Virus record (IMG/VR): IMGVR_UViG_3300009151_000088
Location: 1-55,887 of that record
Strand: one strand, 5' to 3'
DNA length: 55,887 bases
DNA from: a virus
The notes under the pieces were generated by a model, which searched no databases, had not been told where the DNA came from, and saw nothing but the letters and a program-made list of their open reading frames with translations. Shown here piece after piece: positions 50,769 through 55,887 of the stretch. The translations under genes were made by a program, and so were the position numbers. Numbering within the stretch: position 1 is the stretch's first letter; each line of letters begins with the position of its first letter.

Positions 50769-50795
50769 ACACACATACACTAAAAAGGAGCTAAG

Positions 50796-51080
50796 ATGTT
50801 TTCAACAGACAATCAACGATCACTCAAAGCAGAGTTAGATCAGATGTACGCAGATCAGGGCGCGGCATTTACGTCGGGCTACCTGAACAGCATGGCACAG
50901 GAGATGCTGAACCTCATGCCCAAGCGTCAGCAGAAGGCATTTATCAAACAGGTGGCTACCTTCAACGGTCGTCAGCTGATCACAGTGAAGAACTGCCTAA
51001 CAGGCGTAGAGGTTGAGATCCGCAGAGAAGACCGTGGCGGACCCTGCGATCCCAGCACAGAGCGATTCCACTCAATGTAA
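50796..51080 (+). CDS. Early protein of unknown function (94 aa)
   Basis: Product MFSTDNQRSLKAELDQMYADQGAAFTSGYL and then MPKRQQKAFIKQVATFNGRQ, followed by LTGVEVEIRREDRGGPC. A helical N-half and beta C-half. The ribosome site AAAAAGGAGC is strong. No domain recognised. Confidence 0.75.
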   Translation: MFSTDNQRSLKAELDQMYADQGAAFTSGYLNSMAQEMLNLMPKRQQKAFIKQVATFNGRQLITVKNCLTGVEVEIRREDRGGPCDPSTERFHSM

Positions 51081-51083
51081 TGG

Positions 51084-51112
51084 TTGACAGGCACCCGAAA
51101 GGGTGCTATAAT
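51084..51112 (+). promoter_or_regulatory. Early promoter, TTGACA-17-TATAAT
   Basis: The spacer is almost entirely a hairpin: GCACCC-GAAA-GGGTGC with a GNRA tetraloop. Confidence 0.9.
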
Positions 51113-51140
51113 ACACACATAGACAACAAAGGAGCTTGAT

Positions 51141-51347
51141 ATGCGTACACAGACAACCAAACTGCTGGCAATGATGGACGAGGGCTTGATCAGCGCCGAA
51201 ATGGTTGCTGAGATGTGCCTTGCGTACATGAGCGAGGACGAAGTAGCGGACATGATGCGCTCAAACGACATCTTAGACGAAGAAGACGAGTACGATGGTC
51301 AGCCCGACGAAGCCCAAGAGTGGGCAGACTTTGATCCGGAGTGCTGA
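51141..51347 (+). CDS. Acidic early protein (68 aa)
   Basis: MRTQTTKLLAMMDEGLISAEMVAEMCLAYMSEDEVADMM followed by an acidic tail (DEEDEYDGQPDEAQEWADFDPEC). Helical N-half and very acidic C-half, as in DNA-mimic or host-factor-binding peptides. AAAGGAGC ribosome site. Shares an mRNA with the next gene (TGATATG spacing). Confidence 0.75.
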   Translation: MRTQTTKLLAMMDEGLISAEMVAEMCLAYMSEDEVADMMRSNDILDEEDEYDGQPDEAQEWADFDPEC

Positions 51348-51348
51348 T

Positions 51349-51513
51349 ATGATTGACCAAAAGTTCAAAGAGGTAGAGCGGGCGGCACAAGAGTTCAAAG
51401 ACGCCCTGTTGAAGTTCCGAAGCTTCTACGATCCGGAGACTGTGGGCATTGATGAGTTTTGCGAGCAGATCGACGAAGTATTGTTTGACATTGACCAAGA
51501 GTTGCAGGAATGA
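51349..51513 (+). CDS. Acidic coiled early protein (54 aa)
   Basis: ATG lies 1 bp after the previous stop. Product MIDQKFKEVERAAQEFKDAL...CEQIDEVLFDIDQELQE is one or two charged helices. Longer frames upstream would overlap the previous gene. Function unknown. Confidence 0.7.
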   Translation: MIDQKFKEVERAAQEFKDALLKFRSFYDPETVGIDEFCEQIDEVLFDIDQELQE

Positions 51514-51517
51514 TTGG

Positions 51518-51546
51518 TTGACAGACTGGTAAAATCACGTTATAAT
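51518..51546 (+). promoter_or_regulatory. Early promoter, TTGACA-17-TATAAT
   Basis: Spacer with GGTAAAATCACGT. The leader ends in CACTGGAGC. Confidence 0.85.
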
Positions 51547-51573
51547 TAACACTTACACACACTGGAGCACACT

Positions 51574-51861
51574 ATGAACATCATGCAAATCAACACTGCC
51601 ATCCTGCAAGGCGGCTTCACTAACACCGAGCTGTCCAGCATCATCGATGCAGTCAAGTTCGCTCGCGCACGTCTTACAGAGATGAATAAGCGAAGCCTGC
51701 GTCTGGGAGACACTGTAGAGTTCACCAGCACCAAGACAGGGCGTACCATGCAGGGCACTGTACAGAAGATCGCTATTAAGTATGTCACAGTGGCAACTAC
51801 AACGGGTCTGTGGAGAGTGCCTGCTAACATGTTGACAATGGTTGAAAAGGAATTCGCATAA
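51574..51861 (+). CDS. Small protein with SH3-like beta core (95 aa)
   Basis: The N-half is helical (LQGGFTNTELSSIIDAVKFARARL); the C-half (SLRLGDTVEFTSTKTGRTMQGTVQKIAIKYVTV) resembles a small beta-barrel like KOW/SH3, often nucleic-acid binding. The stop and next start overlap as TAATG. Function unknown. Confidence 0.75.
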   Translation: MNIMQINTAILQGGFTNTELSSIIDAVKFARARLTEMNKRSLRLGDTVEFTSTKTGRTMQGTVQKIAIKYVTVATTTGLWRVPANMLTMVEKEFA

Positions 51862-52247
51862 TGACACGCTATTACGACACTTTGGCTGAATACGAACGAG
51901 ACGGCTACACAATTATCGTAGACAAGACCTATGAAGACATACACCCCAGTGACCTCTTTGACGATAGCGAGCATGACGTCAAACAACTATGCCAGGACAT
52001 CGAGTGCGGGAATCTTGACTGGTTCATGCTCCGGGTTCGTGTACTGGTCGAAGGACTCGAGTTGGCTGAAGAGTTCCTCGGCGGATGCTTATACACAGAT
52101 GCCCGCGAAGTCCTTAGTGACGGGTGTGCCGAAGACATCATTGACCAGGCTATGACCCATGCTCAAGGGCGGGTCTATGCATTGAGCCGTAAGTTCACAG
52201 AGTTGAGCTACGCACATGACGCGGTGCCTGCCAATGAGCAATATTAA
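51861..52247 (+). CDS. Acidic early protein of unknown function (128 aa)
   Basis: Product begins MTRYYDTLAEYERDGYTIIVDKTYEDIHP and is Asp/Glu-rich, with a helical middle (RVRVLVEGLELAEEFLGG). It is coupled to the preceding gene by a 1-bp overlap and overlaps the next membrane protein gene by 14 bp. No domain recognised. Confidence 0.7.
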   Translation: MTRYYDTLAEYERDGYTIIVDKTYEDIHPSDLFDDSEHDVKQLCQDIECGNLDWFMLRVRVLVEGLELAEEFLGGCLYTDAREVLSDGCAEDIIDQAMTHAQGRVYALSRKFTELSYAHDAVPANEQY

Positions 52248-52476
52248 CAAAGACGAAGTACTACAATGGACAGGGGCTTTCTTTATCACAGCAGGGCACG
52301 TACTCAACACCATGGGCAGTGCCTATCACAAGGACGTTTGGAACATTGCGGCCTTTGCTGTGGGAACTTTGCTGTTTCTAACGTGGACGATCCGTGTGGC
52401 AAATAAGCCACAGATGGCAGTCAACGTTGCGGCTTTAGCCACAATGGCAGTAGGGTTATACAAAGCCTTTGGTTGA
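52234..52476 (+). CDS. Small membrane protein (80 aa)
   Basis: The ATG at 52,234 gives MSNINKDEVLQWTGAFFITAG. Three hydrophobic segments are seen (about 8-28, 35-52 and 58-80), with few charges. Likely an inner membrane protein with three helices. A longer frame to 52,216 is less likely. It may alter host membrane or act in superinfection exclusion; unproven. Confidence 0.68.
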   Translation: MSNINKDEVLQWTGAFFITAGHVLNTMGSAYHKDVWNIAAFAVGTLLFLTWTIRVANKPQMAVNVAALATMAVGLYKAFG

Positions 52477-52501
52477 CTGAATGGTAAAACCTTGCTATAA
52501 T
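52473..52501 (+). promoter_or_regulatory. Early promoter, TTGACT-17-TATAAT
   Basis: Spacer GAATGGTAAAACCTTGC is nearly the same as that of the promoter at 52,696. An ATG begins 7 nt after the -10. Confidence 0.9.
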
Positions 52502-52531
52502 TAGAACATGAAACAAACAAAGGAACAAACA

Positions 52532-52672
52532 ATGTCAAAAGAGATGTACGAAATATTGGCCGCGCTGGACAAAGCCGCAGAGCTCATGTTTGCATATGGA
52601 CTCAATGGCTATGCTGAAGATGTTGGCATGATGATGGGCGAGTTGGAAGCAGAAGTCCAAGAAGTAGAGTAA
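52532..52672 (+). CDS. Small acidic early protein (46 aa)
   Basis: MSKEMYEILAALDKAAELMFAYGL, ending MMGELEAEVQEVE. A start at 52,532 has AAAGGAAC 7 nt upstream; an in-frame ATG at 52,508 would make a leaderless 54-aa form. It is a short helical peptide. Function unknown. Confidence 0.7.
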   Translation: MSKEMYEILAALDKAAELMFAYGLNGYAEDVGMMMGELEAEVQEVE

Positions 52673-52695
52673 ATTGTAGGGCTATTATAGCAAGG

Positions 52696-52724
52696 TTGAC
52701 TAAATGGTAAAACCTTGCTATAAT
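52696..52724 (+). promoter_or_regulatory. Promoter of non-coding transcript
   Basis: TTGACT-17-TATAAT; spacer AAATGGTAAAACCTTGC. The downstream sequence contains no gene until 52,999. Confidence 0.88.
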
Positions 52725-52730
52725 AGAAGC

Positions 52731-52942
52731 ATAGTAAGTAATTAGGGGTTACCAACTCCGGTAGGTGGCCTAGATAGTGAGTAACCAGTTGACGGACTGG
52801 CACTACTAGGTTACACGAAAGCAGACCCGCAAGGGCGAGGCACGCCGGATCAAGTTGGCTCGTAATGTGGCTGACAGACAAGTCCGTGGACGGCACGGTA
52901 GGGCAGGATCAAAACTGCGTTCGCTGATCAGACATCCCCTGG
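52731..52942 (+). ncRNA. Promoter-driven structured RNA candidate
   Basis: About 210 nt with a class-typical early promoter but no reading frame with a ribosome site. Several stems can form: GGTTAC (52,747) with GTAACC (52,781), CCTAG (52,769) with CTAGG (52,806), CCAGT/ACTGG (52,785-52,800), and CCC-GCAA-GGG with a GNRA loop (52,826-52,835), GTCC-GT-GGAC near 52,881. A second GGTTAC (52,809) competes for GTAACC, so two exclusive folds exist. It may be a regulatory RNA or RNA decoy. It does not match any RNA class I know. Confidence 0.5.
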
Positions 52943-52971
52943 TTGACAAGACCAAAATTACCTGCTATAAT
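52943..52971 (+). promoter_or_regulatory. Early promoter, TTGACA-17-TATAAT
   Basis: Spacer AGACCAAAATTACCTGC. The leader TACACTAACAAGGAGC precedes the 52,999 gene. Confidence 0.9.
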
Positions 52972-52998
52972 ACACACATACACTAACAAGGAGCAGAG

Positions 52999-53265
52999 AT
53001 GAACATTCAAACTATCGAAGCCTATGTGGCACAGAAGAACAAGTGGGCCGCGATCTTCAAAGGTCGTCAAGTGAGCCTGCTCAACAAGGCAGATCGTCAA
53101 AGCATTGCCAACAGCCTAGACGCAGACCTTAGCCCAGAGAACTTGACCTGCGATGGCGAGTTGCGTGGTGCAGAGGTTCGCCAGAAGCAGGCCTACCTGA
53201 TGCGTTGCGTAGAGGAACTGATCAGCATCGATCCTACTGTGTCTTTTTACTCTTTGGAGATCTAA
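52999..53265 (+). CDS. Early protein of unknown function (88 aa)
   Basis: MNIQTIEAYVAQKNKWAAIFKGRQVSL, then LNKADRQSIANSLDADLSPENLTCDGELRGAEVRQKQ. Helical, charged, two cysteines. GGAGC ribosome site. The next small membrane-protein gene follows with no gap. Not recognised. Confidence 0.75.
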   Translation: MNIQTIEAYVAQKNKWAAIFKGRQVSLLNKADRQSIANSLDADLSPENLTCDGELRGAEVRQKQAYLMRCVEELISIDPTVSFYSLEI

Positions 53266-53445
53266 ATGAAGTACCTTTTTGTGATTGCCTTTGTGATCTT
53301 CTTGATCATCATTGGACCCATTGTAACCATTTGGGCATTGAACACACTGTTCCCTGTATTGGCCATTCCTTACACTATGGAGACCTGGGCGGCTGTGATC
53401 TTGATCAAGGGTCTACTCACTGTACAAGTAACAAAGAAGGATTGA
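53266..53445 (+). CDS. Small membrane protein (59 aa)
   Basis: The ATG lies directly after the TAA of the previous gene. Product MKYLFVIAFVIFLIIIGPIV, then TIWALNTLFPVLAIPYTMET, then a hydrophobic stretch and VTKKD. Two membrane helices. I recall very similar IWALNTLFP..IPYT.ETW sequences as a small conserved protein of T4-type phages. Function is unknown. Confidence 0.78.
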   Translation: MKYLFVIAFVIFLIIIGPIVTIWALNTLFPVLAIPYTMETWAAVILIKGLLTVQVTKKD

Positions 53446-53446
53446 T

Positions 53447-53659
53447 ATGAAAGCCTATGTAACAACTATCCTGCGACAAGAGATCGAAGTGCCGGAAGGC
53501 ACCAGTCGTGAAGATGTGCTAGAGTTCCTAGCAGAGAACCAAAGCTTCGGTGATGCGTTCTTAGGTGTTAGCGATATGACACAACGGTTCCGCATCGTTG
53601 GCATTACTGTGGTAGAAGAAGAGATTACAGAACTTGGAGAGGAGAGCTACGATGCCTAA
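53447..53659 (+). CDS. Early protein of unknown function (70 aa)
   Basis: MKAYVTTILRQEIEVPEGTSREDVLEFLAEN, then SDMTQRFRIVGITVVEEEITELGEE. Beta strand-helix-strand plan of about 60 residues. It begins 1 bp after the previous TGA and ends 8 bp inside the next gene. No domain recognised. Confidence 0.7.
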   Translation: MKAYVTTILRQEIEVPEGTSREDVLEFLAENQSFGDAFLGVSDMTQRFRIVGITVVEEEITELGEESYDA

Positions 53660-54230
53660 TTGGTGCAACAACACTGTCACGCTGGAACACGCAGATCCAG
53701 CAATGATTGCTCGTGCTAAGGCCGCGTTCATTAAAGGAGAGTTCCTTGCGGAGTTCATTCCGGTGCCAGAGAGCCTACATATCGTAGCAGGACGAGTGGG
53801 TGACCCGGACGAGCAGAAGAAGCTGGAAGAGGACACAGCCCGCAACCTTGCCACACACGGCTACGGCAACTGGTATGATTTTGCTGTCAACGAATGGGGT
53901 ACCAAGTGGGATGTTGGCGGTGGTGATGGAACCTACAATGATATCGAAGGCGGTATCATACTGGGCTTTGACAGTGCATGGGCTCCTCCTATTCAAGCCT
54001 ATGAGAAACTGTTCTACATGGGCTTCAAGATCCGTGCCATGTATTACGAGCCAGGCATGGCTTTTGCAGGCATCTTTGAAGATGGGCAAGACGAATACTA
54101 CGAGTATGGTAACATGAACAGTGATCAGATTGCTGAAGAACTGCCGCCTGAGTTAGATGAGGCGTTTGGTATCAGCGAGTCAGTCGCTGAGTACGAAGCA
54201 GAGCAGGAGAACGAGGAAGATACCGAATAA
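53652..54230 (+). CDS. Api92/YubB-type ferredoxin-like-fold protein (192 aa)
   Basis: The ATG at 53,652 is chosen since MPNWCNNTVTLEHAD is the family N-terminus. YDFAVNEWGTKWDVGGGD and the later beta-rich core match the DUF1281/YubB-like ferredoxin-like family found in plasmids and phages. The biochemical role of this family is not known to me. It overlaps the preceding gene by 8 bp. The tail is very acidic (AEQENEEDTE). Confidence 0.8.
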   Translation: MPNWCNNTVTLEHADPAMIARAKAAFIKGEFLAEFIPVPESLHIVAGRVGDPDEQKKLEEDTARNLATHGYGNWYDFAVNEWGTKWDVGGGDGTYNDIEGGIILGFDSAWAPPIQAYEKLFYMGFKIRAMYYEPGMAFAGIFEDGQDEYYEYGNMNSDQIAEELPPELDEAFGISESVAEYEAEQENEEDTE

Positions 54231-54250
54231 CCCTTCGGTTGACAGGGTTA
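54228..54250. other. Inverted repeat around -35 element
   Basis: TAACCC and GGGTTA pair around a loop that contains the -35 of the promoter below. The first arm holds the stop codon of the previous gene. Confidence 0.5.
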
Positions 54251-54267
54251 TTGAGTTGTGCTATAAT
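54239..54267 (+). promoter_or_regulatory. Early promoter, TTGACA-17-TATAAT
   Basis: Spacer GGGTTATTGAGTTGTGC; leader ACATGCTTATACACTAAGGAGC. Confidence 0.9.
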
Positions 54268-54293
54268 ACATGCTTATACACTAAGGAGCAGAG

Positions 54294-54632
54294 ATGTACA
54301 AAGTAAATGCAACGCTAAACACAGGCGGTGGCGGCTATTGGAGCAACACTAAAACAGCAGTAGAGGTCACCCGCCTGCAACTTGCATACACTAACGACGA
54401 ACTAGACTTCGGCGAGTTGCGTGTTTATTTTAACACAGACACATGGGATGTCGATGAGCTGGGTCTCATATACACAGACAAGCAGTTTATGCGAGAGCTT
54501 GTAGAGCTGTTAGCCGCTAAGGGCTTTGACGCTAGCGATGTAAGCTACAGCGAGCAGGGAATGCAAGGGGACAACTATGTGTCCTGCGATGTAGGCGAGT
54601 GCTTTATTAACACGTTTATGCAGAACGCATAA
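54294..54632 (+). CDS. Early protein of unknown function (112 aa)
   Basis: MYKVNATLNTGGGGYWSNTKTAVEVTRLQLAYTNDELDF, then RVYFNTDTWDVDELGLIYTDKQFMRELVELL and a Cys pair (VSCDVGECF). Beta strands then helix. TAAGGAGC ribosome site. It resembles phage orphan families but no domain name can be given. Confidence 0.72.
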   Translation: MYKVNATLNTGGGGYWSNTKTAVEVTRLQLAYTNDELDFGELRVYFNTDTWDVDELGLIYTDKQFMRELVELLAAKGFDASDVSYSEQGMQGDNYVSCDVGECFINTFMQNA

Positions 54633-54639
54633 CCTTAGA

Positions 54640-54670
54640 GGGCAAAGGGTCTTTGGTTGACACTTTGCCC
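54640..54670. other. Inverted repeat around -35 element
   Basis: GGGCAAAG and CTTTGCCC (8 bp, perfect) flank GGTCTTTGGTTGACA, so the -35 lies in the loop. Confidence 0.6.
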
Positions 54671-54685
54671 AAACAGTGCTATAAT
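54657..54685 (+). promoter_or_regulatory. Early promoter, TTGACA-17-TATAAT
   Basis: Spacer CTTTGCCCAAACAGTGC, itself ending CACT..AGTG. Leader as in the class. Confidence 0.9.
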
Positions 54686-54712
54686 ACACACATACACTAA
54701 ACAGGAGCAACA

Positions 54713-54982
54713 ATGTTAGACATTAGCAAAATCGTAAAAACCTATAGCGGAAAAATCGGCTGTATGTGCGGGTGCCTCGGCAAGTACAGCTACACACAAG
54801 ACGGCGCTACAAATCACGGGCCCGGCTACAATGTACAAAACAGCGTTAACGAGCGGTCTGTGAAGATCATCGCAAAGAAAGTGCTTGCTAACCCCAACGT
54901 ACAATGGGACGGCGATATTGCATACGTAGAGGATCGCGTAGGCAATCGTATGCAGGCAATTTACTTTAAGGAGACCGTATGA
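54713..54982 (+). CDS. Conserved phage protein with CMCGC motif (89 aa)
   Basis: Contains GKIGCMCGCLGKYSYTQ (cysteines at residues 17, 19 and 21) and NERSVKIIAKKVLANP. This small Cys-rich protein recurs in aquatic T4-like phages as I recall it. The CxCxC cluster may bind zinc or another metal. The next gene's ATG overlaps its end (4 bp). Role unknown. Confidence 0.78.
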   Translation: MLDISKIVKTYSGKIGCMCGCLGKYSYTQDGATNHGPGYNVQNSVNERSVKIIAKKVLANPNVQWDGDIAYVEDRVGNRMQAIYFKETV

Positions 54983-55239
54983 TCACAGCAGAGAAACTTA
55001 AATGGGGTAGTTCACTGGATGCAGTCACTCTCACTGCACTGGTACACGGTGGCCCTACTAAACGCAAGGATCGATACACGGGCGTCAAGTTTCTGGGTGT
55101 AACCAATGGCGGCGAGTTCTGCTATACTGTAACCTTCCAAGTCAAAGGCGGCACCGACAGTGGCAAAGTGTTTGTCAAACAAGACCCTGTCACTAGTAAG
55201 GTTATTGCAACACCAGAGTTGACAGTCTGGGAAAACTAG
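54979..55239 (+). CDS. Early protein of unknown function (86 aa)
   Basis: MITAEKLKWGSSLDAVTLTAL, then RKDRYTGVKFLGVTNGGEFCYTVTFQVKGG and FVKQDPVTSKVIATPELTVWEN. Mostly beta strands, small barrel-like. It overlaps the CMCGC gene by 4 bp (ATGA). Its end contains the -35 of the next promoter. Not recognised. Confidence 0.7.
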   Translation: MITAEKLKWGSSLDAVTLTALVHGGPTKRKDRYTGVKFLGVTNGGEFCYTVTFQVKGGTDSGKVFVKQDPVTSKVIATPELTVWEN

Positions 55240-55247
55240 TATATAAT
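55219..55247 (+). promoter_or_regulatory. Early promoter, TTGACA-17-TATAAT
   Basis: Spacer GTCTGGGAAAACTAGTA lacks the TG of the extended -10. The -35 lies within the end of the preceding gene. Confidence 0.85.
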
Positions 55248-55278
55248 ACACTTACACTGAAACACTAAGGAGCACAGC

Positions 55279-55533
55279 ATGAAAGTATCGCAACTCATCG
55301 AGCAACTAGGCTACATGGACAAGGACGCAGAGGTCCACTTCAGCTACAACTATGGTGACCACTGGCGCACAGAGGTTGCCCCTGCTGTGGGCCGCATCGA
55401 CGAAGGTGCAGTAGTGTACAGCGACTACCACCGCATGGACAAGCTCGTAGAAAACGATGACGAGAGCGAGTTTGACGACGAGGGCCGAGAGATTGTTGAT
55501 GAAACCCTACGCCGTGTAGTGGTATTGAGTTGA
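55279..55533 (+). CDS. Early phage protein (84 aa)
   Basis: MKVSQLIEQLGYMDKDAEVHFSYNYGDHWRTEVAPAVG, followed by VVYSDYHRMDKLVEN and an acidic stretch. I recall close relatives (VHFSYNYGD.WRT, YHRMDK) in many T4-like aquatic phages, without known function. AAGGAGC ribosome site. Confidence 0.75.
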   Translation: MKVSQLIEQLGYMDKDAEVHFSYNYGDHWRTEVAPAVGRIDEGAVVYSDYHRMDKLVENDDESEFDDEGREIVDETLRRVVVLS

Positions 55534-55537
55534 TTGG

Positions 55538-55566
55538 TTGACAAGTTGGTAAAACCGTGCTATAAT
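55538..55566 (+). promoter_or_regulatory. Early promoter, TTGACA-17-TATAAT
   Basis: Spacer AGTTGGTAAAACCGTGC; the leader has TAGGAGC. Confidence 0.9.
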
Positions 55567-55598
55567 AAGCACATACACTGAAACACTAGGAGCACATA

Positions 55599-55887
55599 AT
55601 GGGAACACGAAGCACTATTGCATTGGAATTCGCAGACGGCACAGTCCAGCAAGTGTATTGCCACTGGGACGGCTATCTCGAGCACAACGGCAAAATCCTT
55701 GCTGAACACTATAGCGACCCGTTCAAACTGCGTGACTTGATTGATCAAGGCAGCATCAGTTCGCTGGGCAAGGTTGTTGGCAATACACATCCTTTCAGCC
55801 CATTCGAAGGCGAGACACAGAAAGCACAGTACGAAGCGGCAATGGCAGCGGGTGCAACTACATTCTACGCACGAGATCGTGGCGAGG
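55599..55887 (+). CDS. Early phage protein, cut by right edge
   Basis: At least 96 codons from the ATG at 55,599 run off the right edge. MGTRSTIALEFADGTVQQVY, CHWDGYLEHNGKILAEHYSD and LRDLIDQGSISSLG match a family common in tailed phages (the MGTRS...CHWDGY pattern), of unknown function. TAGGAGC ribosome site. Confidence 0.78.
   Translation, partial: MGTRSTIALEFADGTVQQVYCHWDGYLEHNGKILAEHYSDPFKLRDLIDQGSISSLGKVVGNTHPFSPFEGETQKAQYEAAMAAGATTFYARDRGE

Noticed and set aside
52609-52896. A 95-codon minus-strand frame over the non-coding transcript
   Set aside because: It is antisense to the strong early promoter and small gene; no promoter or ribosome site on its strand.
49513-55566. CRISPR array
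   Set aside because: Repeated ATAATACACACATACACT units looked like repeats, but they are promoter-leader cassettes at irregular distances with genes between them, not spacers.
1-55887. Bacterial chromosome or integrated prophage
   Set aside because: No chromosomal genes, integrase, attachment sites or insertion sequences are visible. IF-1 and isc genes alone do not show a bacterial origin, since they are embedded in phage-type operons and promoters.

Overview
The window looks like part of the genome of a large, lytic, tailed bacteriophage of the T4 superfamily (myovirus-like). Supporting signs are a T4-type ATP-dependent DNA ligase, long runs of modular repeat-built tail and adhesin proteins, a TAAATA element of T4 late-promoter type placed just before several start codons, a dense array of very small early genes each with its own strong sigma-70 promoter, a tRNA gene, and no chromosomal housekeeping genes. 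The phage copies of IF-1, IscU, IscA and ErpA resemble beta/gamma-proteobacterial versions, so a proteobacterial host (perhaps beta) is likely; that is inference from remembered sequences, not a search.

Layout. (1) 1-15,131, minus strand: structural/adhesin block, including an Ig-repeat plus glycine-rich protein cut by the left edge, a 1,279-aa protein, three fibre-like proteins, a 918-aa protein with YadA-type head repeats, and a secreted non-specific nuclease. (2) 15,208-21,250: HNH endonuclease, IF-1, DNA ligase, ErpA, then a plus-strand iscU/sulfotransferase/iscA operon, small conserved phage genes, and a SleB-type cell wall hydrolase next to a small membrane protein. (3) 21,272-40,909: an AT-rich island for sugar and surface chemistry, with methyltransferases, glycosyltransferase-like proteins, a cytidylyltransferase-cupin fusion, four SGNH-hydrolase domains and six radical SAM enzymes (one B12-binding type, four with an N-terminal twitch-like Cys domain, one with C-terminal cluster cysteines). 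(4) 40,948-46,302: a second adhesin/structural block containing a protein with a Hint (intein-like) domain. (5) 46,353-48,297: GT9-like, DUF6165-like and 2-oxoglutarate oxygenase genes. (6) 48,298-49,681: a largely non-coding control region with iterated motifs, cruciform-type inverted repeats, a G-quadruplex candidate, a CAU tRNA, a structured RNA candidate and two DnaA-box-like sites. (7) 49,682 to the right edge: early genes, nearly all small and of unknown function, driven by repeated TTGACA-17 bp-TATAAT promoters, plus one promoter-driven non-coding transcript candidate.

How it may work together: the phage carries three Fe-S assembly/carrier proteins (no IscS seen here) and six Fe-S-dependent radical SAM enzymes, so the former may supply clusters to the latter. 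The radical SAM, glycosyltransferase, SGNH and sulfotransferase genes suggest modification of a glycan or virion surface, but no substrate can be read from the sequence. Many promoters put the start codon at the expected transcription start, which predicts leaderless mRNAs in a phage that also encodes its own IF-1.
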